A stretch of 64,000 bases of DNA from NCBI RefSeq assembly GCF_000390185.1, contig NZ_AQHR01000088.1:186001-250000 (forward strand). The letters are read 5' to 3'. Source of the DNA: Lunatimonas lonarensis (GTDB lineage Bacteria > Bacteroidota > Bacteroidia > Cytophagales > Cyclobacteriaceae). The position numbers and the translations under genes are program-made. Under the pieces are notes generated by a model. It was not told where the DNA came from. It did not search any database and was given only the letters and a program-made list of their open reading frames with translations. Shown here piece by piece: positions 16,632 to 26,384 of the stretch; position 1 is the first letter of the stretch, and every line of letters starts with the position of its first letter.

Positions 16632-19262
16632 ATGTCTTTATCTACAAAGTACGATCCCAGTTCCTCAGAGTCCAAATGGTACGCCTATTGGATGGAAAAC
16701 AGGCATTTTTCTTCCCAGGTTGACCACAGCAAAGAGCCTTATTCCATCGTGATTCCACCTCCCAACGTAACGGGCGTGCTACATATGGGGCATATGCTGA
16801 ACAATACCATCCAGGATATCCTGATCCGAAAAGCTAGAATGGAGGGTAAAAATGCCTGCTGGGTACCAGGGACTGATCATGCATCCATTGCCACCGAGGC
16901 CAAGGTAGTAGCCATGCTGAAAGATAAAGGCCTCGACAAAAAGCAACTCAACCGAGAAGAGTTCCTTGCCCACGCCTGGCAGTGGAAAGAAAAATATGGG
17001 GGCATAATTCTAGAACAGCTTAAAAAACTGGGCGCATCCTGTGATTGGGAAAGGACGAAATTCACCATGGACGAGGATCTAAGCGATGCTGTCATCCATG
17101 TATTTGTCGATCTCTACAAAAAAGGAAAAATATACCGAGGTATCCGTATGGTCAACTGGGACCCTAAAGGGAAAACGGCATTGTCGGATGACGAAGTAAT
17201 TTTTAAAGAAATCCCTTCCAAACTGTACTATATCAAGTATTTGATCGAGGGGAGCGAAGAACACCTGACCATTGCCACCACTCGACCTGAAACCATCATG
17301 GCAGACGTCGCGATCTGTGTGCATCCAGAGGATGATAGATTTAAGCATCTACACGGAAAAAATGCCCTGATTCCGCTTATAAACAGAACCATTCCGATCA
17401 TACAGGATGAGTATGTTGACCGCGAATTTGGAACGGGCTGCCTAAAGATCACACCCGCGCATGACATCAACGACTACGAAATCGGCATCCGCCACAACCT
17501 AGAGGTGATAGACATTTTGGCTGATGACGGCACCTTAAACGAAAAAGCGCAGATCCTTGTTGGTGAGGACCGTTTTATCGCCCGTAAGAAAATAGCCAAA
17601 CTACTTGAGGAGGCCGGCCAGCTTGCAAACGTAGAAGACTACGTCTCTAATGTCGGACACTCTGAGCGCACCGATGCCGTCATCGAACCCAAGCTTTCCA
17701 TGCAGTGGTTTTTACAGATGAGCGACATCACCAAGCCTGCCCTTTCGGCTGTAATGGAAGACCAGGTAAGACTTTTTCCGCCCAAGTTCAAAAACATGTA
17801 TCGCAGCTGGATGGAGAATGTGCGGGACTGGTGTATTTCCAGACAGCTTTGGTGGGGACACCGTATTCCCGCATTCTATCTGCCAAACGGGGAGTTTATT
17901 GTAGCCTACACTGCGGAGGAGGCATTAAGAGAGGCCAATCAAAGGGGAGATAAAAAATACACCCTTATGGATCTTCGTCAGGATGAGGATGTCCTTGATA
18001 CGTGGTTCTCCTCCTGGCTATGGCCAATTTCGGTGTTTGACGCAGACTTTTTCCGCACCGGTAAAAAGAACCCGGATTTGGCTTACTATTACCCTACCAA
18101 TGACTTGGTGACCGCCCCGGAGATATTGTTTTTCTGGGTAGCCCGTATGATCATTGCAGGGTACGAATACCTGGGAGACAAGCCGTTTAGAAATGTTTAC
18201 CTCACAGGGATAGTAAGGGATAAGCTGGGCAGAAAAATGTCCAAATCGCTGGGCAATTCCCCTGACCCGTTGGAATTGATAAAAAACTATGGAGCGGACG
18301 GTGTACGCACCGGCATGCTGTTTAGTTCGCCGGCCGGAAATGACCTTCCGTTTGACGAAAAACTTGTGGAACAGGGTCGGAATTTTTCGAATAAGATCTG
18401 GAACGCTTTCAGACTTATCAAGGGATGGGAAGTGTCTGCGGAGACAGCAAATCCGGAAAATTCGGCAGCCATCCGATGGTTTGACAGCAGGTTTTCGCAG
18501 GGATTGGTGGAAATTGAAGATCACTTCAGTAAATACCGCATCTCTGATGCATTGTTGAGTACCTATAAGTTGGTTTGGGATGATTTCTGCTCCTGGTATT
18601 TGGAAATGATCAAGCCCCCCTACCAGTATCCAATAGACCAACAGACCTACGACCATACGATCGCATTCTTGGAAAATATCCTTAAGGTGCTTCACCCCTT
18701 CATGCCTTTCATTACCGAGGAAATCTGGCAACAGTTGGCTTCCAGGGATCCAAAACATGCGTTGATTGTCAGTAGCTGGCCAAGCGCCAAACCCTTTGAC
18801 CCGAGTGTTATTGAGCAGGCGCAACAGATATTCGAAACCGTGACTCAATTACGAAACGTAAGGGCATCCAAGGGGATTTCTCCAAAGGAACCCTTTGAAA
18901 TGACGGTAAATACCGAAAAACCAAGCGTCTACGAGTCTTATGGCAGCGTGCTTAAAAAACTCGCCAATCTATCAGCCATCCACTTTGGAACAACCGTGGA
19001 AAACGCCGTGAGTTTTGTCGTGAAGGGAGACGAATGCTTTGTCCCGCTCGGACAGCAGATTGATGTGGATAAAGAACGGGAAAGCCTCCTGAAAGAGCTG
19101 ACGTATCAACAGGGCTTTCTTGCCTCCGTCCTAAAGAAACTGTCCAATGAACGTTTCGTTTCCGGTGCCCCTGAAGCAGTCGTGGAAAACGAAAAGAAAA
19201 AACAGGCGGATGCGGAAGCGAAGATCAAAGCACTGGAGGAATCCCTGTCAAAACTGGGCTAA
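16632..19262 (+). CDS. valS: Valyl-tRNA synthetase
   Basis: An 876-aa class I aminoacyl-tRNA synthetase that charges tRNA-Val in the cytoplasm. The HIGH-type motif is HMGH (residues 51-54) after PPPNVTGVL. The editing domain includes [12 protein letters not shown] and [17 protein letters not shown] is at residues 535-539, followed by the anticodon-binding helices. The C-terminal 70 residues form the valine-type coiled-coil arm ([16 protein letters not shown] onward). Length is normal for ValRS. It is a single gene with its own promoter box. Confidence 0.97.
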   Translation: MSLSTKYDPSSSESKWYAYWMENRHFSSQVDHSKEPYSIVIPPPNVTGVLHMGHMLNNTIQDILIRKARMEGKNACWVPGTDHASIATEAKVVAMLKDKGLDKKQLNREEFLAHAWQWKEKYGGIILEQLKKLGASCDWERTKFTMDEDLSDAVIHVFVDLYKKGKIYRGIRMVNWDPKGKTALSDDEVIFKEIPSKLYYIKYLIEGSEEHLTIATTRPETIMADVAICVHPEDDRFKHLHGKNALIPLINRTIPIIQDEYVDREFGTGCLKITPAHDINDYEIGIRHNLEVIDILADDGTLNEKAQILVGEDRFIARKKIAKLLEEAGQLANVEDYVSNVGHSERTDAVIEPKLSMQWFLQMSDITKPALSAVMEDQVRLFPPKFKNMYRSWMENVRDWCISRQLWWGHRIPAFYLPNGEFIVAYTAEEALREANQRGDKKYTLMDLRQDEDVLDTWFSSWLWPISVFDADFFRTGKKNPDLAYYYPTNDLVTAPEILFFWVARMIIAGYEYLGDKPFRNVYLTGIVRDKLGRKMSKSLGNSPDPLELIKNYGADGVRTGMLFSSPAGNDLPFDEKLVEQGRNFSNKIWNAFRLIKGWEVSAETANPENSAAIRWFDSRFSQGLVEIEDHFSKYRISDALLSTYKLVWDDFCSWYLEMIKPPYQYPIDQQTYDHTIAFLENILKVLHPFMPFITEEIWQQLASRDPKHALIVSSWPSAKPFDPSVIEQAQQIFETVTQLRNVRASKGISPKEPFEMTVNTEKPSVYESYGSVLKKLANLSAIHFGTTVENAVSFVVKGDECFVPLGQQIDVDKERESLLKELTYQQGFLASVLKKLSNERFVSGAPEAVVENEKKKQADAEAKIKALEESLSKLG

Positions 19263-19336
19263 AAACCGTTGTCGGTATCGTCCCTTCAAAATCCACAGGA
19301 TTGGTGAAACGACTCAGTAACTCAACGCCAGCCCCT

Positions 19337-20392
19337 TTAGTCAAAGCGAATCGCGAGCGAAGTGGCCAGGGCGGAATTACCTCGGTTTACCAACCCCAAG
19401 GGCCGATTGAAAATGGGTTCCGGAGAAATGAACCGCCTGCCTTCCACCCTAAATACCGCATTGGGACTGATTTGGTAGTCGACGTTTAAGGACGCTCCAG
19501 ATATCCTCATACCATCGGATAGGATCACACCGGCTGGATCGGCATAATATTCGAGGCGTGCCGCGGCTTTGAGGGATTCGGACAGGGATTTTCGAAGAGA
19601 TCCCGTCACTCCAAACCACTGGTTAAATGTAGCCGTAAACAACCTTTGCTCTATTCCATGGTCCACTCCAAAGGTAATATCTACGGGGCCGCCAAGGTAT
19701 TGCAAATAGGTGTTTTGGAAAAACCGGTACAGTTGGAGCGGCTGGGGGTACTCATTGCCGAAGTAATTGGCGTAGTTAAGCTCCCACCTGCCTTCCTTAC
19801 GATAATTAAGTCCCAGGCCGAACCCTAGCGATTCATGCCGGTCTCTACGCTGTACATTCTGCCAGCCATTGGTTACCCAAAACGTACTGTTCAAGCCATC
19901 CAATAGCTCGTAGGATAGACGCATACCGGTTAGAAAATAGGGGGAGTTTTCGGCAAGCAGAGACCTGGATAAATGCCAACAATCTGACCCTACAGCACTT
20001 TCGAACCCAATGTGGGAAGGCATGACGCCCATATCCAGCCACAGGCGGTCTCCGAGGCTTACTCCGACCGAGGCTTCGTAAACAAACTGTGCCCAAGCTG
20101 GTTCATCCGCGAGGTTATACTGGCTGTAGTTTCCCACCATCAACCTGAGGGCACCCCGGTAGGCGTCTTCTTGATAGTTAACACCTAGGCTGGCGAAATT
20201 GACAGAAAACTCATTGTGTCTCTTAAAGTTATACAAAAAATCCGGACGTTCGTGGTTTTCAGGCCTACCAAAATCATAGAGGTAGTAAGTTTCCAGATAC
20301 CCTTCGAACGCCAAGGGAGATTGAATTCCCTGACCCTGCGAGATCAAGGGAAAACTAATTAGAAGCACCAAAGCAATACGTTTCAGTTTCAT
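19337..20392 (-). CDS. Porin-like outer-membrane beta-barrel (OmpL/bbp2-like)
   Basis: A 351-aa secreted barrel. The start is placed at ATG 20392, because MKLKRIALVLLISFPLISQGQG is a complete signal peptide; the open frame runs 12 codons further. The mature part opens with GYLETYYLYDFG and continues with about 14 amphipathic strands (LWLDMGVMPSHIGFESAVG, LNSTFWVTNGWQ, WELNYANYFGNEY), ending in LATSLAIRFD. The pattern fits the OmpL-like putative beta-barrel porin-2 family, which gives passive diffusion. It lies 65 bp downstream of pyrophosphatase on the same strand and may be co-transcribed. Substrate is unknown. Confidence 0.72.
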   Translation of the reverse strand: MKLKRIALVLLISFPLISQGQGIQSPLAFEGYLETYYLYDFGRPENHERPDFLYNFKRHNEFSVNFASLGVNYQEDAYRGALRLMVGNYSQYNLADEPAWAQFVYEASVGVSLGDRLWLDMGVMPSHIGFESAVGSDCWHLSRSLLAENSPYFLTGMRLSYELLDGLNSTFWVTNGWQNVQRRDRHESLGFGLGLNYRKEGRWELNYANYFGNEYPQPLQLYRFFQNTYLQYLGGPVDITFGVDHGIEQRLFTATFNQWFGVTGSLRKSLSESLKAAARLEYYADPAGVILSDGMRISGASLNVDYQISPNAVFRVEGRRFISPEPIFNRPLGLVNRGNSALATSLAIRFD

Positions 20393-20457
20393 GAATGATA
20401 CCGCAGAGATCTGAAAAAAGAAACCCAATCTATCGATTGGGCCAATGTTGCAAACAG

Positions 20458-20997
20458 CTACTTCACCGTCCTAAAGGTCCTATCATACAGCTTGATAGAA
20501 TCCAAGATGATTTGTTGCGCCTCTTCTTTTCCCAGAAAGTTTTCTACCTTCACTTCTTTGTTTTCCAGCTTTTTGTAGTCTTCGAAGAATCGGCGCGTCT
20601 CCTTCATCAGATAGGGAGGCAATTCATCTATGTCTTCGATGTAATTGACTGACTGGTCATCTGCCGCTACTGCTATGATTTTGTCATCTGCTTCGCCACC
20701 GTCAATCATTCGCATTACCCCAATCACCTTCGCCTTTACGAGGGTCATGGATGGAATATCAATTTGGGAGATGATCAGGATGTCCAACGGATCGTGGTCT
20801 TCGCAGAACGTCTGGGGAATGAATCCATAATTAGCTGGATAGTGAACCGAGGAAAAAAGCACCCTGTCCAACAGCAACATGCCAGACTTCTTGTCAAGCT
20901 CGTACTTACCCTTACTTCCCTTTGGAATTTCGATGACCCCCGTCACGTATTCCGGCGCTCCCTCTCCAATATTAACATCATGCCAAGGATTAATCAT
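20458..20997 (-). CDS. ppa: Inorganic pyrophosphatase (family I)
   Basis: A 179-aa soluble enzyme that hydrolyses pyrophosphate to two phosphates and drives biosynthetic reactions forward. Family I landmarks are the [15 protein letters not shown] substrate loop, the [22 protein letters not shown] region with the DxDPxD-type metal aspartates, and [11 protein letters not shown]. Length is normal. It precedes the porin gene by 65 bp. The 111-bp gap from the upstream receiver-kinase gene holds nothing striking. Confidence 0.95.
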   Translation of the reverse strand: MINPWHDVNIGEGAPEYVTGVIEIPKGSKGKYELDKKSGMLLLDRVLFSSVHYPANYGFIPQTFCEDHDPLDILIISQIDIPSMTLVKAKVIGVMRMIDGGEADDKIIAVAADDQSVNYIEDIDELPPYLMKETRRFFEDYKKLENKEVKVENFLGKEEAQQIILDSIKLYDRTFRTVK

Positions 20998-21108
20998 AAA
21001 AATCAGGTTTTAATGAAAGTTATTTAAGGGCGCAAATTACCTCCTATTCGGCTGTTTACAAAAAACGTAGGGGAAAATCGTTGGGAATTCCTGCAGGCAC
21101 CAACCAAA

Positions 21109-22197
21109 CTATTCAGTTAGTAGATCCGGGAGCACTACGGTGACTGTGGTGCCACTACCCTGTTCCGATTTAAGGTCAACGGATCCTTTCATTTGCTCCA
21201 CGGACTCTTTTACCATATATAACCCCAGCCCGGATCCAACATTCCTTTGGGTGGCCCTATGAAATAGATTAAAAACCTCCTTTTGGTGCCGTTCTTCTAT
21301 TCCGATGCCATTATCCGAAACGATGATAATCGCTTGGCCCTTGGCAACCGATATTTTGATCCCAATGCGTTTGGTACCGTTCTCTTTTTGGAATTTGTAG
21401 GCATTCCCTATCAGGTTGTTTAAAATCACCCGTATTTTCGCCTCGTCGGAATGAAACGGGAAATCCTGATGAATTTCAACCGTGATATCCACATCAGAAA
21501 GATCCCATTTTACCTTATAATCTTCAATTTGTTGATCAAAAACCTGCCTAAAGTCAACCATCTCTACTTTATTATCCATTTTGGTAGACCGGTAAAAATC
21601 GAGCATTTTGTAGATGAAATCATCCAACTTTAGCGTGGCGGAATCAATCATGTCAAAATACTCCAGAATCCCTTCGTCCGTAGTTTCCATTTTCGCCAAC
21701 TTGGAGATTCCGGATATACTCATCAGAGGCCCTCGTAGTTCGTGCGAGAGGCTGTATACAAACTGATTCATCTCGGAATGGAGTTTTCGTAGCCGTTCGT
21801 TCTTCTCCCTGAGTTCCTTTTTTGCCTCGTAGATTTCGGCAGCGTTAATGATGGCATTCTTTATTTGCTCCAAATTCCAAGGTTTATCGATAAATCGATA
21901 AACCTCCCCTTTGTTAATGGCATCTATCACGCTGGCAATGTCAGAATATCCTGTAAGCAGAATCCTGGTAGGAAGCGGATTAACTGAAACCAACTTCTCA
22001 AAAAACTCAACGCCGGTCATTCCCGGCATCCGTTGATCGGCAATTACTACTTCAAACTCTTGTTCCTTTGCGAGCCGGAGACCCTCCTCAGCATCGGATG
22101 CGGTGTATATTTTAAACTCACGGCGTAAACTGGCCTTAAAAGAACTTAAGTTATTGTCCTCATCGTCAATGTACAGCACGTTTATCTTCCGCTCCAT
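21109..22197 (-). CDS. Receiver-histidine kinase (REC-HisKA-HATPase)
   Basis: A 362-aa cytoplasmic signalling protein with the receiver at the N-terminus. The receiver has acidic residues D11/D12, phospho-acceptor D54 (IADQRMPGM) and K105 in DKPW. A coiled coil (120-140) leads to the HisKA box with H152 in SLSHELRGPLMS. HATPase motifs are NNLIGNAYKFQ, SDNGIGI and GSGLGLYMVKE. It has no membrane segment, so it is fed by phosphotransfer or binding at its own receiver. It is the last gene of the four-gene operon 26126-21109, 11 bp after the 7TMR-DISM kinase that is its likely partner. Its receiver closely resembles the stand-alone receiver at 26385-26849, which suggests a local duplication. Confidence 0.9.
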   Translation of the reverse strand: MERKINVLYIDDEDNNLSSFKASLRREFKIYTASDAEEGLRLAKEQEFEVVIADQRMPGMTGVEFFEKLVSVNPLPTRILLTGYSDIASVIDAINKGEVYRFIDKPWNLEQIKNAIINAAEIYEAKKELREKNERLRKLHSEMNQFVYSLSHELRGPLMSISGISKLAKMETTDEGILEYFDMIDSATLKLDDFIYKMLDFYRSTKMDNKVEMVDFRQVFDQQIEDYKVKWDLSDVDITVEIHQDFPFHSDEAKIRVILNNLIGNAYKFQKENGTKRIGIKISVAKGQAIIIVSDNGIGIEERHQKEVFNLFHRATQRNVGSGLGLYMVKESVEQMKGSVDLKSEQGSGTTVTVVLPDLLTE

Positions 22198-22208
22198 TCT
22201 TTCTGTTG

Positions 22209-24335
22209 TTATTGCCTGACGGGAAGGGTAATGATAAATTTGGTACCCTCCCCAGGTGCAGATTTTACCACCACCGTTCCTTTATGATTTTCAATTATAG
22301 TATATACAATTGACAATCCCAACCCCGTTCCTTTGCCAACAGGCTTGGTGGTAAAAAACGGCTCAAACACCTTCTCCCGTACATGCTCCGGCATCCCCGG
22401 ACCATTATCGCCAATTTCAATGATCACCTTATCGTTTGATATTGAGGTCTTCAAGGTGAGTTGGGGCGTCCTTCCTTCTATTTGATGGTCCAACATCGCC
22501 TGTATGGCGTTGCTAATAATATTCATGAAAACCTGGTTGATCTTCCCAGCCAAACATTCTACCAATGGCAGATCACCGTACTCCTTTCTGATGTTGATCC
22601 TTCCGGCCATGGAGCTGTTCAACAAGATTAGTGTACTATCAAGCCCATCATGTATGTCCACTTCCTTAACATCTTGCTCATCGATCCTAGAAAAGAGTTT
22701 CAATCCCCTAACAATCTCCACCGTCCTTTTCGCTCCGTCCTCCATCCCTGCCAATAGCTGGTTGACTTCATCCAGCAGGTAATCCAGCTCAAGATCCTCC
22801 TCCAGATCCCTGACCTCGGACTTGCTGTCTTCCGAAAACTCCAACTCCCCTTTTTCCCTGTAAAGATCCATCAACTCCAATATGTCCTTTATATCTCTTT
22901 TTAAAGGAGAAATGTTTGAGCTGACAAAGTTTATTGGGTTATTGATCTCATGCGCAATCCCTGCAGTCAACTGACCTAAGGATGCCATTTTCTCTTGATT
23001 GACCAGTTGTGTCTGGGTATCTTTTAGGTTTTTCAGGGTCTGCTCCAACTCCATAGTCCTGGATTTGACCATGTCTTCCAGGTATACGTTTTGTTCTTTG
23101 ATCAGCCGCTCGTTTTCTTTCAACGCCTCCAGCTTATCGTGCTGCTCTTTCTCCTTTTCCTCTTTAAGGATGTTGATTTTATCGGCCAACGCAAAAGAAA
23201 GCAAGAGTGCTTCTATTGCCGTACCGGAAAGCATCGGCAGGTTGGCATAGGCCCCCAAATCAACCACGCCCTGGTTATTCATGATGAACAAAACCAATCC
23301 TACCAGGAGAAAGCTCCACGCCAATAGAAAAAAGTAAGCCGAACGATCCCCTTTGCTGGCAACGTAACCACCTATTGAGAAAAACGCGACTGCCAACAAT
23401 AGCCCACTTACATCTACGATCGAATAACTGACCTCTACCAAACCGAACAATCTCAGCGCAAAAGCAAGAAGGTAAAATACGATAATGACGTACAGGTATT
23501 TTTCAATTTTGGGAACATACACCGATGTCTTGATAAAGAGTTGAAAAAAGGGAATCACAAAGATGCTCGAAAGAGCCGTGAAACCCACCATACTGATTTC
23601 GTACAAAAAGACATTTTGCCCGAGAATAAAAAAAGAATATCCGGAAAGCGACAGTTGTGCCAAGCCAATAAAAAATATGTAGAAACAGTAATACAGATAA
23701 ACCTTATCCAGAATAGAAAAGAACAAAATGAGGTTGTATAAAAAGAGGGCGACCATGATCCCTGCATATACACTGATAATTACACTTCGCTTTGAGTTAT
23801 TTTCCAGGAACTCATTTCGTTCATATACAGAAACCGAAAAATCCACAGGCATCTGCGTGTGGATTTCAAAAACCAGGTACTTGGCTTTGACAATGTCTCC
23901 CAAAACCGGAAAATAGATATTGGGAGATCTGAGATCGTTTACTTCGGGATGTTTGGTTCCGGAAACCCCTGCCAATTGGTAGTCTCCTTGCTCATCAATT
24001 GCATAGAGGTACGCCTCCTGGATATCGCTGTTGCTAAATTCCAAAAAGTAAGCTGTGTCTTCTTTAAATCCATCAAGCTCATCAAGGTCAATAAGAACTG
24101 AAACTGGTTCACGGATAAAACCAAGTGATACTTTATTCTCCACGGTTCGGTCATATTGGCTAAGGTCAAAGGGTTGGGAGGTATCGACCGTGCCAAATTG
24201 ATACCTGAATTGTTGAAAGGTCATCGCCTCTCCACCGCCGAAAACACCTAAAAAGTAAAAGGTTGGGATAATCACCAACAAAACCAATACGAGCGTCAGG
24301 CCCGTATTTAAGAAATTGGAGTATTTTTTTTTCAT
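22209..24335 (-). CDS. 7TMR-DISM sensor histidine kinase
   Basis: A 708-aa inner-membrane sensor kinase. An N-terminal helix (residues 11-31) is followed by a periplasmic DISMED2-type sensing domain (about 35-175), then the seven-helix 7TMR-DISM module (about 183-385). A long coiled coil (390-445) leads to a HisKA domain with H462 in [17 protein letters not shown]. HATPase motifs follow: [18 protein letters not shown] and [20 protein letters not shown]2 folds resemble carbohydrate-binding jelly rolls in known members. The ATG overlaps the stop of the acyltransferase-like gene by 4 bp (ATGA), so sensor and putative synthase are translationally coupled. The signal is unknown; a product of the two upstream enzymes is an attractive but unproven ligand. 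Confidence 0.9.
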   Translation of the reverse strand: MKKKYSNFLNTGLTLVLVLLVIIPTFYFLGVFGGGEAMTFQQFRYQFGTVDTSQPFDLSQYDRTVENKVSLGFIREPVSVLIDLDELDGFKEDTAYFLEFSNSDIQEAYLYAIDEQGDYQLAGVSGTKHPEVNDLRSPNIYFPVLGDIVKAKYLVFEIHTQMPVDFSVSVYERNEFLENNSKRSVIISVYAGIMVALFLYNLILFFSILDKVYLYYCFYIFFIGLAQLSLSGYSFFILGQNVFLYEISMVGFTALSSIFVIPFFQLFIKTSVYVPKIEKYLYVIIVFYLLAFALRLFGLVEVSYSIVDVSGLLLAVAFFSIGGYVASKGDRSAYFFLLAWSFLLVGLVLFIMNNQGVVDLGAYANLPMLSGTAIEALLLSFALADKINILKEEKEKEQHDKLEALKENERLIKEQNVYLEDMVKSRTMELEQTLKNLKDTQTQLVNQEKMASLGQLTAGIAHEINNPINFVSSNISPLKRDIKDILELMDLYREKGELEFSEDSKSEVRDLEEDLELDYLLDEVNQLLAGMEDGAKRTVEIVRGLKLFSRIDEQDVKEVDIHDGLDSTLILLNSSMAGRINIRKEYGDLPLVECLAGKINQVFMNIISNAIQAMLDHQIEGRTPQLTLKTSISNDKVIIEIGDNGPGMPEHVREKVFEPFFTTKPVGKGTGLGLSIVYTIIENHKGTVVVKSAPGEGTKFIITLPVRQ

Positions 24336-25033
24336 TGATTTGGTTTAGGTATCTGTAACTCAAACTGTAACTCCATCTTCCCCCTCGGCCCGCTCTCTAC
24401 GGTGTTAAAGCTCATTTTCCGCCTCAAATCAAAGATATACTCACGCTCAACTTCATTGGCGAGAGGAAGATTTTCGATGTCCACTATTTCTAATGCGGTT
24501 GCGATCAAGCCTTCTTTAGGATAATAAAATGACCCGTTGTCCCCTAGACAGGTAATCACCTCGTAACCTACGCTTTTCGAGATACTCAAGGTAACCGGGG
24601 AACTCAATCCAAACAGCTTCCTCAGGTTTAGCTGGGGTAATATCGCAATACCGACCCGAACAAGATATATGCTTCCGATTCCATAGCCCGCCACTTCTCT
24701 GCTGTTCCAAAGACCACAGTACTCTGCCACTTCCAGATCCTTATACTCGGCCAAGTAGCTGATTACCCCCGGGTCAATATCCTGTATGGCTGTTTCGAAA
24801 GGTAACGGAAAATAGGAAGTCCGCATCTGTATCCTTCCACCACCCAGCACCCTAAAATCCTCCATTGATTCAAAAAGAATTAGGTAGACGTGGGGATTTA
24901 ATGCCCAAGACCTGTCAGCGGAGGTAACCTTCGTGATCCCATAGGACTCCAATACCTTATGATGACCATAGATATACTTTTCGGTTGCTTCCACATCATC
25001 AATGGCTTTGACTATCCTAACTCTTACCTTCAT
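24332..25033 (-). CDS. GNAT-fold acyltransferase-like protein (autoinducer-synthase-like)
   Basis: A 233-aa soluble protein that I do not recognise as a named family. Features recall acyltransferases of the LuxI/FeeM type: an N-terminal charged helix with HHKVLESYG, a central GGGRIQM (64-70) at the position of the LuxI G-x-x-R element, a conserved-looking AEYCGLWNSREVAGYGIG (103-120) with E104 where LuxI-type enzymes place a catalytic glutamate, then beta-rich segments and PKEGLIATALEI. It overlaps the end of the ThiF-like gene by 17 bp and the start of the sensor kinase by 4 bp. It probably transfers an acyl group to an unknown acceptor. Other GNAT activities, or a non-catalytic role, cannot be excluded. 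Confidence 0.5.
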   Translation of the reverse strand: MKVRVRIVKAIDDVEATEKYIYGHHKVLESYGITKVTSADRSWALNPHVYLILFESMEDFRVLGGGRIQMRTSYFPLPFETAIQDIDPGVISYLAEYKDLEVAEYCGLWNSREVAGYGIGSIYLVRVGIAILPQLNLRKLFGLSSPVTLSISKSVGYEVITCLGDNGSFYYPKEGLIATALEIVDIENLPLANEVEREYIFDLRRKMSFNTVESGPRGKMELQFELQIPKPNQ

Positions 25034-26126
25034 GGGAATTGAATAATGACTCCAAGTCTAAGTAATACCTTCCTGAAGAAACACGTTGACCTAACAATAT
25101 CATCCTACATAGATGGCTGCAAGCAGCCCCTCCCATTAATACGGAAGACGCCAACTGAGGCCAAGTTGTAATGGACTTGCCAATCTCACTAAAACTGTAT
25201 TTTGCCCGGTCCGAAAGCTGTTCAAACTGCAATAATGCCATCATAATATCCTTGGCATTTGCTGCCAAAATTCGCGTAAGCTCTGTCTCATCACCAAACG
25301 CAGCAAGAAGTCCATGCAGAATTGGGCGGTCAGGTTCCATATCAAATCGCTCCACATCCATCATCCCCCTGTCACTCGTATCCATCAAAACCGGAATCCG
25401 TAGGGCTTTAGACTTCAACCGGCTGCTAATTTTAATGGGTAGACTGTCACACTCTTCAACAAGGATATCCAATTGTCCCCCCAAGGTAAAAAAATCATGC
25501 ATATTTTGCTCATTTATTCCTTCATTATATAGCGTGATTTTTAAATATGGATCAATTTCTGCTATTTCCCTGGCTACAATATACGTTTTTTTTAGTCCCA
25601 AATTATACAGACCTGTACGAATACGGTTTAGGTTACTCAAATCAAGGGTATCAAAATCAGCTATGCGCAGCTCTCCAAAGGCCCGCTCCATCGCTAAACT
25701 CAACGCAACACTCTGCCCAACCGATAGCCCAATCACACCGATCTTCTTTTGGGCCAACATAGACTGTTCCTCCGGAGTGATTTTAAACTGATTCCGGGAT
25801 GTCCTTAGCCTAACAAATTCAGGTTCTGAAAGAAGGTGAACCAAGGTATTTCTCCACGGGTACCAAACCCAATTTCCACAATCCTCAATGGGCTCTCCGT
25901 CAAGGTAACGTAACCGAATCCGCCCAAAATCTGCTTCCACAAGCTGGTTCGAGGGGTGATCGATCTTAATTAGCTCATCTAGTTGCCTTCCGATCTCATC
26001 GACAATAAAAACGCCAGGCTGATGTAACAAAAATTCAATCCGTTGCTTTTCTTTCTGTATTCGAGGAGATAAAATCTCAGGCTTGTAAACATGCTTCATG
26101 CCACCAGCCTTCTCCGATTCATTCAT
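25017..26126 (-). CDS. ThiF/E1-like adenylyltransferase (MoeY/Rv1355c-like, without nitroreductase domain)
   Basis: A 369-aa cytoplasmic protein. The N-terminal 120 residues carry the NWVWYPWRNTLVHLL and RTSRNQFKITPEEQ segments that I associate with MoeY/Rv1355c-type proteins. Residues 127-275 form an E1/ThiF Rossmann domain: GVIGLSVGQSVALSLA (130-145), ADFDTLDLSNLNR (156-168, with the ATP-contacting Asn-Arg), VEECD (223-227) and MDTSDRG. E1-like enzymes adenylate a carboxylate, classically the C-terminus of a ubiquitin-like sulfur carrier. No carrier gene or zinc Cys4 is visible. Related long proteins carry a nitroreductase half, which is absent here. First gene of the four-gene signalling operon. 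Translation may start at ATG 26126 or at M10 (26099). Confidence 0.7.
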   Translation of the reverse strand: MNESEKAGGMKHVYKPEILSPRIQKEKQRIEFLLHQPGVFIVDEIGRQLDELIKIDHPSNQLVEADFGRIRLRYLDGEPIEDCGNWVWYPWRNTLVHLLSEPEFVRLRTSRNQFKITPEEQSMLAQKKIGVIGLSVGQSVALSLAMERAFGELRIADFDTLDLSNLNRIRTGLYNLGLKKTYIVAREIAEIDPYLKITLYNEGINEQNMHDFFTLGGQLDILVEECDSLPIKISSRLKSKALRIPVLMDTSDRGMMDVERFDMEPDRPILHGLLAAFGDETELTRILAANAKDIMMALLQFEQLSDRAKYSFSEIGKSITTWPQLASSVLMGGAACSHLCRMILLGQRVSSGRYYLDLESLFNSHEGKS

Positions 26127-26197
26127 AACAAGCAGTAGTGTAAATTAGGTGATAAGTGAAGTAAAGTTATATGTTTGTATCCATAAATGTGCCTACA

Positions 26198-26224
26198 TTC
26201 AAAAAAAAGCTCGCTTTTTTTGAA
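26198..26224. promoter_or_regulatory. AT-rich 10-bp palindrome in the divergent intergenic region
   Basis: TTCAAAAAAA (26198-26207) and TTTTTTTGAA (26215-26224) form a perfect dyad around AGCTCGC. It lies about 70 bp before the ThiF-like gene, between it and the divergent receiver gene. It may be an operator or a cruciform-prone element. Confidence 0.4.
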
Positions 26225-26229
26225 CAAAC

Positions 26230-26251
26230 TTGATAGATTTACACCTATCAA
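26230..26251. promoter_or_regulatory. Inverted repeat TTGATAG-N8-CTATCAA, candidate operator
   Basis: A perfect 7-bp dyad (26230-26236 and 26245-26251) with an 8-nt spacer lies six bases after the A/T palindrome, in the same 258-bp divergent region. Such a dyad could bind a dimeric regulator controlling both directions. No DNA-binding protein is encoded in the module, so the regulator would act in trans. Confidence 0.4.
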
Positions 26252-26384
26252 CGCAATGTTACAAGAACAAGACAAAGGTAACCCCTTAGCTGACCAGAAA
26301 ATTAAAAGACAGAAAACCAATTGAACGCTTATTTTTACAAGCCTATTTCTTTACTATTTGAAGGCTTATAACGATATTTAGCAA

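Noticed and set aside
24332-25033. Naming this gene luxI
   Set aside because: Motif order is suggestive, but identity is too weak by eye and homoserine-lactone synthesis is not established for the phylum. It is kept as LuxI/FeeM-like only.
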